NCBI GenBank assembly: GCA_963971575.1
Contig: OZ020617.1
Location: forward strand, 42,008,606 to 42,072,605
From: Liopterus haemorrhoidalis
Lineage: Eukaryota > Arthropoda > Insecta > Coleoptera > Dytiscidae
Direction: 5' to 3'
Length of the DNA: 64,000 bases
Below the pieces are notes generated by a model. The model was not told the origin of the DNA, did no database searches, and saw nothing but the letters and a program-made list of their open reading frames with translations. Position 1 is the stretch's first letter; each line of letters opens with the position of its first letter. The translations under genes and the position numbers were made by a program. Shown here piece by piece: positions 10,157-21,437 of this stretch.

Positions 10157-10302
10157 GTGGGTTCGAGAAGCAAGCTCGGAGTGTTCTGAATCACTCTGTT
10201 TAACTCTAGAGCGTTCGAGAAAAAACCTAAAGGCGTTTCCTCGAGCGGTCTGGAGTTAAATTGAGTGACTAGGAACACTCCGAGCTTGCTTCCCGAACCC
10301 AC
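10157..10302. repeat. 146-bp imperfect hairpin, arms about 65 bp
   Basis: The left arm opens GTGGGTTCGAGAAGCAAGCT. The right arm, inverted, opens GTGGGTTCGGGAAGCAAGCT, and pairing continues through cggagtgttc and ttaactc with few mismatches. The loop is about 18 bp. It could be a palindromic MITE or fold as a long dsRNA or pre-miRNA-like stem. No target duplication is evident. Confidence 0.85.
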
Positions 10303-10579
10303 TCATTAGAGTTATGTTTTGACGCGTAGGAACACGTCACAGCGTGGTCACATGGCTAAATATTAGCGCGAATTTTTTATGCACGTTTAGAGCAGTGTTT
10401 ATTAACTTCTACCAGCTATGGTACACTTAAGAACTTATTACACCCACACACCACTTTACGGCGGAGACGTTTTCTTAAAAATCGTGACGCAATTTGACAT
10501 TTTTAATTTGAAATAATGGTTAGGTGAATCCTCGACCCCTCGAACGATTTGGAGTAGTTATTTTGTTGTATATGATAAA
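10303..10579. other. Spacer with a possible decayed hAT end
   Basis: CAGTGTTTATTAACTTC near 10393 resembles the CAGTGTTTCTCAAC ends of MITEs elsewhere in this window. A possible partner, CGTTTGAGAACTACTAG, lies near 12420. The pair is too decayed to call. Confidence 0.25.
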
Positions 10580-11515
10580 CCAAAGTTCGACATTACACTT
10601 TTTTCTTTAGCACTACGGATTTTTTGCATAGTATTGACATAAAAAGTATAATATGAATTACAATACTTCCTTCAAACTTTCAATGCTATCCAACTTCCAA
10701 CTCAACTGAAACTACATCCAGTTAAGTCCGTTCAATATTATACTTTTTTCAATACTATGTAACTCTGACGACATTTCAACTTTTGATACTACAGAATATA
10801 GTGGGCGGAAAAATAAGAGACCTGGATACCTTCCATCTTTTATTACTTTGTGATACTCCTCACTGCCAACAATTTCTAGGTTCAGGTGGCAGACAAAAGT
10901 TTGGTTATAGTAACCAATTTATAAATATTGTTTAACTGCGCTAAGTTTATATTTAATTTTGTGTTCTAAATAAACTTCTTATCAACTAAACTAAATCAAC
11001 TTAATAAACTTCTAGTTAAGTTGTAAACAAAAACTAAAAATTTGGTAGTTGGTACGACTGAGAAGTATACAACTATCACACAAAAGTTTGACCGTAGCTA
11101 GTTTTGAAAATAGTATAGTTTGTAGTGTAGCATCAAAAGTTGGAAGGAAGTATTCTGTTTCACATTATACTTTTTACGCCAGTACTACGCAAAAAATCCG
11201 TAGTGCATCGCAAAAAAGTATAATGTAGAACGGACTTTAGATTTGGTTTGAAATTTCCGTACTTTTTCAGGCATACCAACTTTTTTATGCTTTACTATTT
11301 TACTTTTTCTAATATTTAATAATCCTTATTGAGCTTTGGTCTTGAAAATAAAAACTATAATGGTTATTATAATTAAATATAAGCTAGCATAATTCAACGG
11401 TATATAAATTGGTTATTATATCCAAACTTTTATTTATCACCTCAACTTAAGGTTAAGTTGGCAGTAAGAAGTAATAAAAGACAGAAGGTCTTGAATGCCT
11501 ATATCGGTTGCTTTT
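10580..11515. repeat. Cluster of interleaved inverted repeats
   Basis: Two inverted pairs interleave. About 10580-10690 pairs with 11125-11237 (shared cactacggattttttgc and cttcctt blocks). About 10812-10928 pairs with 11398-11510 (shared cttttattact, actgccaac, accaatttata). A third partial copy of the first arm lies at about 10715-10800 (agtccgttcaatattatac). Interleaving excludes simple nesting and suggests repeated insertion or rearrangement of related TIR elements. No transposase fragment is seen. Confidence 0.65.
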
Positions 11516-11861
11516 TACTTCAAAAGGTAGTTTTCAATGGTGAATAACATCAGAAGTTTACTGAGTGTACTGAGAAGTATAAAGTAACACAATCTTAAAA
11601 CGGTACTTCCCGAAAAAAAAGTGTGGAATTATGCAAATTTGTACGAAACTAGAAATATCCAACGCAAACGTGGATTTTGAATTCAAAACTTGCTTACTCA
11701 ATTGTTTTATAAGGCACCCTCGAAAATATCACAAAAACACAAAATTGGGCCCGGGAGTATATTTTTAACGAATCAAAAGAGTATATTTAATCACAAGAGT
11801 ATATAATATATAAAGGTTTATCTCAATACAACGCGAAAAAAATCTGAAAACAGTGTTCAGG
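11516..11861. other. Spacer, nothing recognised
   Basis: AT-rich. The motif gagtatat recurs three times around 11755-11815 without a clear period. Confidence 0.4.
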
Positions 11862-12111
11862 CCGGCTATCTTAAGCTGTCCGGTGAGAGACTGTTTGCGC
11901 AGACTGTGACAGTCTTATGAGTGAGTGAGACTTAATTTGTGGCACCCGAGTTTAGTCTTAAAACGTGCGATTGATTTCTAACGTACAAGCGCTTCTCAAT
12001 TTGCTTTGAAAATTAATTTTTCAAGTGTATCGTACGACATCTACACGAGTACTAACGACGCCCCTCTTATTTTTTTGGCTACTGCGCAACCGGCCAGCTT
12101 AAGATTACCGG
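11862..12111. mobile_element. Probable MITE, about 22-bp imperfect TIRs
   Basis: The left end CCGGCTATCTTAAGCTGTCC is mirrored by CCGGTAATCTTAAGCTGGCC at the right. A gcgcag block follows a short way inside each end. 250 bp, no ORF, no clear target duplication. Confidence 0.6.
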
Positions 12112-13282
12112 ATTGTATTTATGTATTTCGTTCGATGGCAATACTAAATATAACACCAATACGCTGGTAGTACATATAAACACTGAAACTGAAGACAGAG
12201 AACCCCACCATTAAACCTAGGCGTTCTCTCATTGTTTAATGTAACCCCTGTGACTTCCGCATTGTTCCCGTCAAGAATTGAAGGTGTTACAGCGAACACA
12301 TAGGAAAATTTTATTTTTTAAAGGTTTAATCACGAAAAGTGTAATTTTAATCATGGCATTGTGTTTTTTTTGTGCAAATGAAAGGGCATTTCGTGGAACA
12401 TTATTGTGATACAGCACATCGTTTGAGAACTACTAGCTTAGTTAATTTTCAAACATGGTGATTTTGTTCAAATATATGCTTTTCAAAATTGGATATTTGT
12501 TCTTGTCAAATAATTAATCAATTACATAATAAGTAAATATTTTAGTACGGTTCATTAAGAGTACAAATATTTAAAAATGTTTTAAAAGTCAACATTGTTT
12601 CATTCTTTTTTTATATAAAAAGTGTCTAAAACACATTACTGAATTCTATTTATTAATAATTGCTTGCAGTTTGAATCTATTGTTTTACATTCTTGTCATA
12701 AAAACATCCAAAATATTAATAAAACATATAAAATGTAAAAATTTTGTACAAGAATGTTTTCTTACGTAAAATTCAGTGTTTTATTAATAAATTATTTTAA
12801 ATATAAATTCATATATACAAAATAAATAAAATATACAACAAAATATACAAATAAATGGCGTATATATAAAATACAGTTTGAACCCCATCTGTCCGTGAAT
12901 TTCGGTACTATATACATTCTCACTCATCTTAACATTCTTGTAAGCTTATACAGGTAAATTGTGCTGTGAACATTCGTTTTAAGTGTTAATATGGAATGTA
13001 AAATGCACAGTTTGCTATGAAAGCTGTGTGCTGTAGATTATGAATCTGTGATAATCTAGATCCACTGTGAAGAACATCGTATAAACCATGATTTTGCTCC
13101 TAGATGCAAGTACTAACAGCTACAATGTAAATAACAACATAAATTCGTATTAATTCAAATGGGAGAGAGAAATTAGAAAGACCATATCACAAAGGAATTT
13201 CAAATTCGGTGGATACCAAGAAACAGTAGACATTCAACACTTAGCACATTGCTGGTTGTACTCAGCGCTCAGATTTCCTAAA
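12112..13282. other. AT-rich spacer, nothing recognised
   Basis: Low-complexity A/T tracts, especially 12540-12870. No coding or structural signal that I can support. Confidence 0.4.
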
Positions 13283-13818
13283 GCTACATTCAGACCAAGC
13301 GCGCTGATTTGCGCTGAACTTCACAAAATTGCGTTGAACTGCGCAAAACATTCATCATTGTCGTATTTGGATGACAAACTGCGCAAAAACGCACCAGTTT
13401 GCACACGCACGATCATGACCAGTACTGTAACGGTACTTCAAAGAAAACTGTATGTTTGTGCGTGATCTCTTTGGACAGTAACAGGGCCATACGGAAAGTT
13501 TGCGCGCAATATTCGCAAACTGGAACGTAGACGAATATAATAGACCTGTAGAGTGTTTTGAGTTGGCGTTTGAAGTTTTTTAATATTTAATACTACTAAT
13601 TAATACCTTATTGAATAAAATATAATTTTTAGCTTCATATTTCCTGATTGCTTTCCTGATCTTTGAGGTGCAAATACTATTATTTGATTCATTTAATACC
13701 AACATAATACTCTACAACTCTATTGAATCTTGTTCGAGAGCGCGACAAAAAATTTACAACTTTGTGCAGTTCTATGGCGAATTTCAGCGTAGATCGGCGC
13801 GCTTGTTCTGGATGCGAC
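13283..13818. mobile_element. TIR element with TAAA duplications, G+C-rich ends
   Basis: The left end GCTACATTCAGACCAAGCGC and the inverted right end GTCGCATCCAGAACAAGCGC share about 40 bp of imperfect TIR. TAAA flanks it at 13279-13282 and 13819-13822. CAGACCAAGCGCGC resembles ends of PIF/Harbinger-type elements, but no transposase remains. 536 bp. Confidence 0.7.
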
Positions 13819-14655
13819 TAAATATTTAATGCTCATATATCCTTACATTCAGCGTTTAAGCTGTTAACACTCAATGCTCATATTTTCTGATTTTGAGTCA
13901 AGGTTGCTGATATTCAAAACTCGTAGTTGCAATGTCTACTGCGGACACCATTGTTTTCGACGTTTGCCTCAACAATAGTGATAGGCCAGCAGAAAAAAGT
14001 CAATTTATTTAATTTTACAGAAGACATTTTTATTATCTGCTACTTTAGCTTCTGACGCTAGGAAAATTTGATTTCCGATGTCTATTTTAAAAGTAAAATG
14101 TGTCTGCGAAAAGAATTTATGGAATGAACCCATAAAATTGATTTCGCATTTTTTGACTTCAGTCTTTTGGTTTAACAGTTAGAAATGTAGCATATGTTTT
14201 AATTTGGGACTTCTAAAAAGACAAACAGATAGAAATGTCCCTGCTACGTGCATAAAACTTGTCCCCACATACAATGTGCTTTCTGGATAATTTAACTATA
14301 CACATATTTTAATTTTGTGTTTAGGAGCAATCATTTTGTTTGATGTGAGGGGTTATTATAATACACTTGTTTCTTCACAGTGGATATAAAATAAGTTAAC
14401 AGTCTGTAAATGATTTCATTTTGCTGTCGGTGAATTAAAAAGAAACTCCAATTAAATACAATATTCCGTTGAGCGCTCTCACGAATTTACAAGTTATTGT
14501 TCAAACATTTGTTCATTTTCTCACAAAATGTCACCAGAGTGTTATTAAGTCACTGAAATTTATATACACTTGGATTTTAAATTCTTGTATAAAAATGTTC
14601 TTGAAAAGGTAACTTCATTTTAAACAATGGCAAGTCATTTATTTTAAAACTTTGA
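13819..14655 (-). other. Downstream of the host gene's stop; possible 3' UTR
   Basis: On the minus strand AATAAA occurs 13 nt after the stop codon (14638-14643), too close to be the only poly(A) signal. The rest has no recognisable repeat and may contain the 3' UTR. Confidence 0.35.
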
Positions 14656-15345
14656 CTACGCAAGATCAGCACTTAATTGTGATAGTCTTCTTGGATCTCT
14701 TCTTCCTCTATTTGACCCTCGTGTCCCACTGGTATGATTGCTATACCCTGAATCTGATCCAAAAGCAGAGTCTTGGGAGTACGGTTTTGGTACAGGCCTA
14801 AATGTTGCTAAATGTCCTAAAACAGGAACAGTTTCATATGGCCCTGGAGTATTAGGAATACAGGGTATTCTCTGTGTTATACTTGGTACCACTGGAGGTC
14901 TTCTAACACCAGGTGGACCCACACTTCCAATACGTGGGTAAAATTGCAATAATGCATCCAACAACATCCCTTCGTGAAATTCTTGGTTCTGGCGTTCTAA
15001 ACTTCTGTGTCTTCTCCCTGTCATTGGGAGTGGTGGTAAGGGTTCTTGTTGTCTTCTGTAACGTGGTACCCGTGGATTTAGTTCTGGTCTGTAAGGAGGG
15101 GGTGGTCTGTTTAGTCTTCGTTCTGCATCTCCGGCTAAACTTAATTCATCTTCGGCGAATTCGTCTTCGCTACCAGGCGCAGGTTCTAACTCGCTTTCTG
15201 CGTCGCTTAATTCTTCGTAGACAGGATTGTACAAGTCTTGTGAACAGTACGGATCTGGTCCAGGTGATGAACAGAGGAATACTGGTGGATTTGGCGTCAT
15301 TGGATATCCACTTGGGTAGTGAATATTACTTTTTACATCGATCAT
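14656..15345 (-). CDS. Last coding exon of a host gene: cytoplasmic tail of a receptor-like protein
   Basis: The exon starts after a strong acceptor, pyrimidine-rich tttttgtttcag ending at 15346. It encodes 229 residues to TAG at 14656-14658. It is GC-richer than its surroundings and low in transposon signals, as expected of conserved coding DNA. Features by exon residue: IHYPSGYPMTPNPPVFL early on; NPVY at 40-43, an NPxY endocytosis-type motif followed by EELSD; acidic run 45-70; PPPPY at 81-85, a PPxY site for WW-domain or Nedd4-type ligases; a Pro/Arg-rich middle; C-terminal SQDSAFGSDSGYSNHTSG. There is no membrane span or folded domain. I infer a disordered cytoplasmic tail of an LDL-receptor-like or other membrane protein. 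I do not recognise the gene. Confidence 0.75.
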   Translation of the reverse strand: MIDVKSNIHYPSGYPMTPNPPVFLCSSPGPDPYCSQDLYNPVYEELSDAESELEPAPGSEDEFAEDELSLAGDAERRLNRPPPPYRPELNPRVPRYRRQQEPLPPLPMTGRRHRSLERQNQEFHEGMLLDALLQFYPRIGSVGPPGVRRPPVVPSITQRIPCIPNTPGPYETVPVLGHLATFRPVPKPYSQDSAFGSDSGYSNHTSGTRGSNRGRRDPRRLSQLSADLA

Positions 15346-15389
15346 CTGAAACAAAAAGAAACGAATATTAATAAAGAATTGTTTCTTTA

Positions 15390-16410
15390 GAAATACAATT
15401 ATATTTTGTATTAATCATTTTTATATGAATATTTTTGGGTTGTGGAACGAATCATTTGAATTTCCATTATTTCTGATGGGGAAATTCGTTTTGATATACA
15501 AGTATTTTGGATTAAAAGCATGTTTCCGCAACGAATTATGTACCTTTGTTCTTATTGTTAATTATTACGACAGTTTCCTTTACGATATGCCAGGGAAGAA
15601 GGCGGTAGCAATATGCGATTATCTGATGGGGATCGTTTGTTGCATAAGGTTTTGAAATACTGGTGTCGATGACGCTAGTTTTAATGCAACGAGATGCATG
15701 GCGTTGATGCAATGTCGCAAACATCGTAAAATAAGAGCAAATGTTTTCCATCCTTTACAAAAATATTGTTGAATGCCATAATTTACTAAAAGTTTTTCTC
15801 GTCTTTATTAATATTGAATTTTTAAATAACATCCAGCATTAACATTCGTATTTAAAATGTTCCAGTATAATCCTGACCTATCATAACTTTCAACGCCATT
15901 CAAAAACTTTCTTTCAACATGTCATTTAATTTTTTTTCTCAAAAAAACTCGTCTAGAATTATTTTCTTTATCAGGCAAATTTAGAAGTTTAACAAAAAAT
16001 AAGTCGACAAAATCTGGAGGTGACATTCCAGATTTTGAACAGACACGTCTTTGACCAAGATAACGTGATCATTTTTTGTCGACCAAAGTTTATAAAATTG
16101 GAGTCTTGCGGTAAAACTTGTAATTAATTTAATATTTTACTTGTTTCCTTGCCAAATTTAATGGAATAGAAGTAAACTAATTATTTGAATGGTAATACAT
16201 TTTATCAATTTGTATTTAAATCTATGTTCAAGCTATTTTTGTTACCTATTATCAAATTTAGCGAAATATTAAACTTAAAATATGTTTAACAGAAGTATTC
16301 GAATAGTCTTCCTATAAATACTGTAATAAAGCTTTCAGTAAAATGCCACAAGATGCTTAAAGATATGTTTTAGTATATAGTACATAGGTATATCTTAAAT
16401 AAGAAACATA
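15390..16410. other. Intronic spacer, nothing recognised
   Basis: AT-rich. A short inverted pair around gtcgac (15999-16084) is the only structure noted. Confidence 0.4.
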
Positions 16411-16690
16411 GGGTGTCTTTTCTTGCAAGTCATACTCTGAAGCTTGGACTAAAATTTGTAGTCTAAGGGGTTCGGGTCGGAGCTGCTAGGCGGCTAATCT
16501 GCAGGAGGATAAAGCCTGGTACATTGCTTTCAAGCCACTACTGCGCAGCCTTCACATTGTGGGCTGGCGCTGAATCTTGCTGGAAGCATATAATTCTTTG
16601 TTAGATTTTAAGTTTGTGATAATCTTTTGACAACGACCTAACTGTTGAAACACTAGTATTTTTTTTATTTCTTTATTGCTTCATGGACCC
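16410..16690 (-). pseudogene. Tc1/mariner transposase C-terminal relic
   Basis: The minus strand reads CFQQDSAPAHNVKAAQ, a stop, WLESNVPGF, and after decay PPSSSDPNPLDY. These are the catalytic-Asp neighbourhood QQDSAPAH and the PPSSPDLNPLDY block of Tc1/mariner DDE domains. An inverted, diverged copy of the same relic lies at about 54890-55370. Confidence 0.75.
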
Positions 16691-16699
16691 GATAATAAA

Positions 16700-17200
16700 T
16701 CACAGACAAATCTGTGTCACAGGTCTGGCAAAAAGAAGATTCCTTGTCTCGCACGATATGGAAATCCTCCGTCTCCGCTGTTTCATCTCATGGTTGAGAC
16801 TTCGTAGTTATCATGGAAAAGAGCTCGATGAATTGTTTTCTTTCATTCATTTTTTCTGATCATAGCTTAATAGTAGACCTGACTGCACTCAGTCTGGTCT
16901 ACAAGTGGGCTACCTGTAGCTGCTGGATATTATCCCGTCACCTGGTAGGAGATCGCGCCTTTGTGTCGTTTGGCTTCGACTTTACCTAGCATAATCAGCT
17001 CACTCAAGACTTTCCTCTCGTCGCATCACATGCTCAAAATATCTCAATAACCTACTGTATAGGATTGAGGATAGACATTTTGTCTCTGAGTATAAAGTTC
17101 CAAGCAAATTCCATGGGCTACTCGTCGTATAAAATGCGATGAGTAGTCTATTCAATTTGTAGCGTTCTCCTTCAGAATACTTCTCTATGTCTCCCACCGC
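16700..17200 (-). pseudogene. RTE-like LINE C-terminal relic
   Basis: Minus-strand fragments RLLRYFEHVMRREESLE (17000-17060) and a diverged GKVEAKRHKGRSPTR region match the post-RT segment common in insect RTE-type LINEs (YFGHVMRR...LEK...GKR..GR..TRW). Multiple stops and frame changes are present. Confidence 0.6.
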
Positions 17201-17932
17201 TTGCCAAGATGAACTATATATTCGAAAAGTAAAAGAAAATAGATAAAACTTTAGAGATGTCCATGGGTCCTTCTAGATGGTTGAGCATGAGTACTGTATA
17301 CCATTTCTCAGTAGATTTTCTATTAACTAACATCTCTATCTTTCGCGAGGTCTTTTAATATTACTTTAAGATTTAATACAGATATAACGTTTTCTAAAGT
17401 AATTTAAAATCTTTATTAACTTTCTCAGGTCCACTTACCATGAAACATACTATTGAAGCTGTCATGTTGCATGTTATTTCAAATTAGTTACAACTCCTTT
17501 TGAAGCATTTCCTTGTAAATCGCAATTATCAGATAGCCGTGAAGAGCCATGTAGTAAAACTAGTAAGTGTGAATGAGTTCGTGTCTTATTACGGCGATTT
17601 GCTACGCAGCAGTAAACAGCTACTAAACAGACACATATAAAATAACGATTTTGAGACCGTTCTTGTTAGAAGGTATTCATAGAGTGTTGTTTGTCGGAAG
17701 AACCAGATGCAAACTTTAACGAAATCAATTAACTAAATTACCTATTACAGAGTTTCTAAATAAAATTCTACCGGATAAAAGTACAATGAAGAAAACAGTT
17801 CTATTTTATTTACTTAAAGAAAATAAAGTGCAGATACAAAAGGAACAATGAATCCTAAGAAAAACAGCTATTAACACTTCTGAAATTTTCAAATAATTCC
17901 TAGAATAAATACAAAACAATAAATTTATATAT
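17201..17932. other. Intronic spacer, nothing recognised
   Basis: AT-rich with no coding or structural signal I can support. Confidence 0.4.
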
Positions 17933-17933
17933 A

Positions 17934-18615
17934 CCGTATAAGCCCGAATATAACGCGACCCCGAATTTAACGCGACACCAAAAATTTTCATGAAGATATT
18001 TTGAAAAAAAGGTTATCCGAAAATCGCATCGGTATCGTTAGTATGCTCGCTTTCAGTCTCCCACAAAATGTCATCTTCAGACCCATTTAAATTATTTTAA
18101 ATGCAGCATTTCTTAAAATCATCACTATCGATTCAGGTTCGATCTTGTGCCAGGCGGTCGCAAATCTATTCTCCTAAAAGTGAGACTGAAGATTTCTTTG
18201 TCTTTCCTGGAGGTGTCAATGGGTGATTTCCCGCTAATTCCCAATTGTTGTATTCTTTTCGTAAATTTTCTTTAAATGGTTTATTGACCACCACATCCAA
18301 GACTTGCAACTGAGGTGTCATAACACCTGGTATTATCGGAATTAAAAACCTGAATTTTTTCCTTAACACCTGACGTAAGGTGTCCTCGAAATGCATCAAA
18401 GAGCGAGGTTTTCTCAGAGATCCTGGCAGTTTTCCGCATATAACATTTAAGCAGTCTAATACCAATTCCTCTGTCATCCAACCTTTATCTTGGGCCCGAA
18501 AAATTATTCCTGGATGCAGCTTTTCTATGGGCTTAGCTTTACGTTTCAATATATCGTAAGGTTTAAGCTTCTGTCCATCAGCAGTAACGGCAAGCATAAC
18601 AGTAATTCTGGACAT
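17934..18615 (-). pseudogene. Tigger/pogo-like transposase C-terminal half with 3' TIR
   Basis: The minus strand reads ITVMLAVTADGQKLKPYDI, IIFRAQDKGWMTEELVLD, then a frame change into FDAFRGHLTSGVKEKI, a change back into IPGVMTPQLQVLDVVVNKPF, then WELAGNHPLTPPGKTKKSSV and FKKCCI...NLNGSEDDILWE. This is the DDE_1 domain of Tigger-like elements that cut and paste at TA. The outer end at 17934 after TA reads CCGTATAAGCCCGAATATAA, with a subterminal AACGCGAC repeat, so the 3' terminus is present. The 5' half is cut off where the LINE at 18624 begins. Confidence 0.85.
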
Positions 18616-18623
18616 CGTAACTA

Positions 18624-19110
18624 GTTGACGTCAATAAATTTCAAAGATTATTTGAGGTAGTCTAATAAAACGTTTTCATTTTCTGGGCTTAGAGCTTCTT
18701 TCAACTGTCTAGTATTTTGTGCTTCCATCTGAGTTCCTCATATAGTTGGCACTCCAGAATTATATGTTCTACGGTTACAGTTTTATTGCAGTTGTCAAAG
18801 TTTTCCACCTCTTTTCTTTTCATTAGATATTGGTGTGTAATGAATGTGTGGCCTGAGTCTTGTAAGAACTCTCTGTTCTTTTCTGTTGCCTACTGGATCC
18901 CAGGGTTTGGTGTCTTCTTTTATATGGCGAAGTTCGTTGTTCGTTAGACTGTGCCATTGTCGTTTCCAGTCTTCTGTTATGTTTTGCCAAAAGTTGGATT
19001 TGATGTCCCTAGTAGGTACGGATATCGGTGTTATTGGACGGTTTGCTGCTTCTATTGCTGCTAAATCTGCCTATTCATTCCCTCTTATTCCCACATGTGA
19101 GGGTTTTACT
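18624..19110 (-). pseudogene. LINE relic with RNase H end (I/R1-type ORF2 C-terminus)
   Basis: The minus strand reads HVGIRGNE, a stop, ADLAAIEAANRPITPISVPT, FWQNITEDWKRQWHSL, KPWDPVGNRKEQRVLTRLR, then after a frame change GHTFITHQYLMKRKEV and NCNKTVTVEHIILECQLYEE. The first block is the end of an RNase H domain (HxGIxGNExAD) and the last is the C-terminal zinc-knuckle-like region. This layout is typical of I-superfamily LINEs. Its 3' end abuts the Tigger relic, so the LINE probably inserted there. Confidence 0.8.
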
Positions 19111-19194
19111 GTTTTAAAACCGATATCAAGCAACATTATTTATTTTATAATCAATTTAACTGAATTTAATTGAACTGCTTCTGTGCGAAAAACG

Positions 19195-19660
19195 CGTCCT
19201 CTGTTAGTATTTTTATAGAAATACTTTCGGACATTAAAATTATTTATGGAATATAATGTTGGCAAAATGCCCGCATTGAGCCACACAAACGCGAGCTCTT
19301 TCAAGAGCATTTCTCATAAAATGTATTCAAATTTCAGGCGCTATTTCAATTATTACTGCTCGAATATAGTTTTTAGTTGTTCAATCGACGAAGGCTTGTT
19401 GGTATAAACACGTTCTTAGAGATAACCCCACATAAAATTCTGGGGCGGTCAAATCTGGAGATCTTCGTCATAAGTCGATGCTACCACTTCAGGAGATTAA
19501 GCGGTTTGAAAACATTCTCTTTATTTCAGTTGTGGCTCCTGCTGCATAACATGTAGCGTCATCTTGTTGAAACCACACGATTTCCAAACACAGTTCATCT
19601 AATTGAAGTTTTTGATCATCTCATACTTGTGGTCGCTGTTCATCGTTACAGTGTTAATTT
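19195..19660 (-). pseudogene. mariner-type (DD34D-like) transposase C-terminal relic
   Basis: The minus strand reads VWFQQDDATCYAAGATTEI, RLIS, a stop, SGSIDL, RRSPDLTAPEFYVGLSLRT, then an IRAVIIEIAPEI region. The pattern QQDGATCH...SRNGDVNWPPRSCDLTPLDYFLWG is the C-terminal half of a mariner-related family widespread in insects. Stops and frame changes make it inactive. A relic of the N-terminal half of what may be the same family lies at 42340-42600. Confidence 0.75.
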
Positions 19661-20536
19661 GAGTTAATATTGGACTGTGGTATTACGTAAACAAATAATA
19701 GTGTTAATTATTTGTTAAACTGTTTAAGACTTCTGGTTTAAGTAAAGCGTCAAGTAATAGCGTTGTCAACAGCGTCGAGCGTCGCCTCTCGTTGCGTATA
19801 ACGTTACGTTATATTGTAATCACAGACGCGCGGAAACGGCAATTTACTAAAAGTTTGTTTTGAAAAGTTTGCAGAGAGCGCTGCGGTAAACTTGTAATTT
19901 TGACAGTTCAATTAGCTAATTGAACTTTAACGTTTTAGATGGATATTCTTCTACTGAATGTGCTAGATGTCGCTTTCTTGCCAACTGTTCCATAAAATAA
20001 ATTCTTTTTAAAGTTTTCAACTTGTTTTTAGGATAAGACTGATTTAGAAAATTACGAAGTTAAGACTCAGCAACGAATATTAGTAAAAAGAAATAACAAA
20101 ATTTATGTTATAGTTGTGAACAAGATAAGTCAAGGTGTGGATAATATCGAAAACTGAGACGAGAAGAAAGAATATTTGTAGAAATAGCCGCGTTTTCAAG
20201 TCCAGCAGGACATCCAGATTAGAAAACGTAAGGATATGACGTAATGGACATAAAAAACATTCATTAATGTTAAATAAACTATGCATAAAAGTATCATAGT
20301 ACATAATTTTGTAAGGTTATGCCAGAAAGTTGGTTGCCAACAGCTAGCATAGAAAAAATGCCATAAAAAGGCAGACGAAGTAAGATCCAGAAGAAGCAGC
20401 AGTAAAAAGCAATGAGTGATAGGTCTAATTTAATAGCATTGATTAAAATGGAACAATGGAAGTTTGATTATCGGACAACGAAGCACACCACCCCTTTGAG
20501 AAATATCAGATCGAAATGTAGTTATATCCATATAGT
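19661..20536. other. Intronic spacer, possible coding relic at 20330-20500
   Basis: Mostly AT-rich. Plus-strand codons around 20370-20500 give a basic stretch followed by ALIKMEQWKFDYR, which may be a transposon relic I cannot assign. Confidence 0.3.
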
Positions 20537-20894
20537 ATTTCCAAAATGAAATGGCCACTCTCACTTGCTGATTCCAATAATGACTGATAGTATAACCATT
20601 ATACCTGCTGAGTTTATGGTTCTGTTAAAATACTTGCCAGGACTGTAATAATAATTTTTAATAAACGTGTTTTCTTATATGCTGTTTAGAATGAACTGTA
20701 TATACTCACATGACATTCCTTCACATATTTATCAGGCTTAGGACTATATTTGAATTATAAATATAGGCCTGTTTAAAAATCGTTTTGTTTTAAAGTCTTT
20801 ATAGTCTATATTGAATACTTCAAATTTGCACAAACAAAAATCATTCTTTTTTTGAACTTGTCAATTTATGGTAATTTAAAATTATTATAATATT

Positions 20895-21302
20895 AATCAT
20901 TATCACTATTATCATTGTCTATATCACTATCAGAGTTTGTATCACTAACACTGTCATTTAAATTAATAATTATTGAAGATTTATTTAGTGAATTTATAAA
21001 AAAAAAAAATTCAATTGTCTTTACATGTCCTACATATTTTTACCACAAATTGCACTTGTTTCGTCTTTAATTAATTGTACTACAGTGTCACTTTCTGTCG
21101 GTGTTGTATTTTTCCGGCGCACATTACCTTTTAATTGGCTCCATATTAGTTCTATAGGGATTAAAACACAATAATATGGCGGTACCCTTAAAATAGTAGC
21201 CACGTCCCCATTTTCGCACTCCAAATCACCTTGCACAGATTCACTATTTTCACTACAGAAATTAGGAATTTCTTCAAAATCATATGTTCGCCAAAGAGCC
21301 AT
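20895..21302 (-). pseudogene. IS630/Tc1-type DDE_3 transposase C-terminal fragment
   Basis: An open frame (21030-21302) contains ILRVPPYYCVLIPIELIWSQ and LKGNVRRKNTTPTESD. It matches the LRLPPYHCxLNPIELIWxQxK block that carries the catalytic Glu in insect DDE_3 transposases; the E of IPIELIW is retained. After a frame change across an A run on the minus strand (T run at 21001-21010 on plus) comes an acidic tail, NDSVSDTNSDSDIDNDNSDN, typical of this family. Catalytic Asp residues upstream are lost. Confidence 0.7.
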
Positions 21303-21437
21303 CTTTTTAATGTACGCACGCTATTAATGTTGAAAATTAACAAACAAGTATAACAACACAAGTAAAATTTAGAAACAATAGGATTATAAATTTGAAAATA
21401 TCCTTAATGGTTTTTAAGAAACTTCAATGGAACTAGT

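Noticed and set aside
10393..12440. Complete 2-kb hAT element between two weak ends
   Set aside because: The ends are too diverged, no 8-bp duplication is seen, and the interior contains unrelated inverted repeats.
14913..15371. 152-codon plus-strand open frame
   Set aside because: Antisense shadow of the host gene's terminal exon; the minus frame has motif content and splice signals.
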